30,603 bases of DNA from an archaeon (GTDB taxonomy: Archaea; Halobacteriota; Syntropharchaeia; Alkanophagales; Methanospirareceae), in assembly GCA_030019325.1 (NCBI GenBank), contig JASEFB010000007.1:1-30603 (forward strand), written 5' to 3'. The position numbers were made by a program, and so were the translations under genes. Positions 30,195-30,603 of the stretch are shown in pieces. How positions within the stretch are numbered: position 1 is the first letter of the stretch; each line of letters opens with the position of its first letter. The notes under the pieces are model-generated. The model ran no database searches. It saw only the letters and a program-made list of their open reading frames with translations, and had not been told where the DNA came from.

Positions 30195-30603
30195 GTTGGC
30201 TGGACTGGAAGAAAGACCGATGAATATCGTATACTTTGTTCTTAGAGAATACCTTCATGAAAAGGTCTTAGACGTTGGTTGTGGACAGGGAAGGCATCTT
30301 AGGCTAATGCCAAAAGGAAGCATTGGCATTGATTTATATCCTAATAAGGAGCTGAATACAGAATATGGGTTATTGATACACGATTTGAATAATGGACTCC
30401 CATTTAAAAACGAGTCCTTTAACGCGATATTTGCATCACACGTACTTGAGCATCTCGAATCGCCATATAAAATGCTAAAAGAATTTTATCGATGCTTAAA
30501 GCTGGGGGGGACATTAATAGTGGGAATACCCAATCCGGATTGCATATATTTTCATCAATTGTTGCAATTGAAGAAACCCAGACAAAATTCATTTCCGGTT
30601 TTG
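30163..30603 (+). CDS. SAM-dependent methyltransferase, cut by the window end
   Basis: 147 codons are visible and open to the last base. ATG 30163 lies inside the end of the preceding gene (32-base overlap); ATG 30169 is an alternative. Class I methyltransferase motifs: EKVLDVGCGQGRHLR (SAM glycine loop), GSIGIDLYPN (acidic ribose-binding end), LPFKNESFNAIFASHVLEHL and FYRCLKLGGTLIVGIPNPD. This is the Methyltransf_11 pattern common in glycan clusters, where such enzymes methylate sugars or lipids; the substrate is unknown. The C-terminal third is beyond the window. Confidence 0.9.
   Translation, partial: MSMRIYTEKFRLAGLEERPMNIVYFVLREYLHEKVLDVGCGQGRHLRLMPKGSIGIDLYPNKELNTEYGLLIHDLNNGLPFKNESFNAIFASHVLEHLESPYKMLKEFYRCLKLGGTLIVGIPNPDCIYFHQLLQLKKPRQNSFPVL

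Overview
The window is archaeal, most likely from a methanogen-related euryarchaeote of the ANME-1/Syntrophoarchaeia type. Direct support comes from two archaeal histones, sn-glycerol-1-phosphate dehydrogenase (archaeal membrane lipids), ribosomal proteins L15e and L37e, an Lsm protein, aIF2-beta, NreA, DUF763, UPF0179 and UPF0282 proteins, a serine tRNA without encoded CCA, and BRE/TATA promoters close to start codons. The narrower lineage is inference: no mcr or other marker pathway is present, so it rests on the overall gene style.

Region 1 (1-6.2 kb) is gene-poor and decaying. It holds the 3' stump of msrA, a universal stress protein gene with its middle deleted, a membrane-protein gene that looks N-truncated, an orphan Shine-Dalgarno/ATG with an immediate stop, and repeat-bearing spacers. 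Between these lie intact genes: a two-repeat lipoprotein, dihydroxy-acid dehydratase (ilvD), a TfoX-like protein, an ArsR-type regulator and an unknown membrane protein. Region 2 (6.2-12.5 kb) has a phosphoribosyltransferase whose first codons are frameshifted, histone copy 1, a protein built of 14-residue repeats, a UPF0282 metallo-beta-lactamase-fold protein, an AlkP-superfamily protein, a cupin, a RimK-type ATP-grasp ligase, a DNRLRE surface protein and a Cys-rich membrane protein. GC-rich hairpins occur both between and inside genes here.

Region 3 (12.7-18.1 kb) is a compact polysaccharide (glycogen-type) operon behind one strong promoter: winged-helix regulator, sugar nucleotidyltransferase fused to a DUF5752-like domain, a stand-alone DUF5752-like protein, a GT4 glycosyltransferase and a GT3 glycogen synthase. 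The genes overlap or nearly touch. The GT4 gene carries a one-base frameshift in a T6G5 run; restoring the frame recovers its last helix and an ATGA overlap with the GT3 gene.

Region 4 (18.2-26.2 kb) is informational and housekeeping: an AglB-C-terminus-like membrane protein, DUF763, L15e, then divergently Lsm, L37e, tRNA-Ser(UGA) and aIF2-beta, followed by UPF0179, egsA, an Fe-S HhH-GPD glycosylase, a small unknown protein, NreA with a C-terminal PCNA-binding motif, and histone copy 2 in inverted orientation. The two histone copies share promoter, leader and 3' terminator as well as coding sequence.

Region 5 (26.5-30.6 kb) begins a surface-glycan cluster: a 41-residue membrane peptide, an 801-residue fusion of twelve HEAT repeats to a GT4 glycosyltransferase, a second GT4 enzyme, and a methyltransferase cut by the window edge. 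The most unusual items are the HEAT-glycosyltransferase fusion, the DUF5752-containing glycogen operon, the duplicated histone transcription unit and the 14-residue repeat protein.
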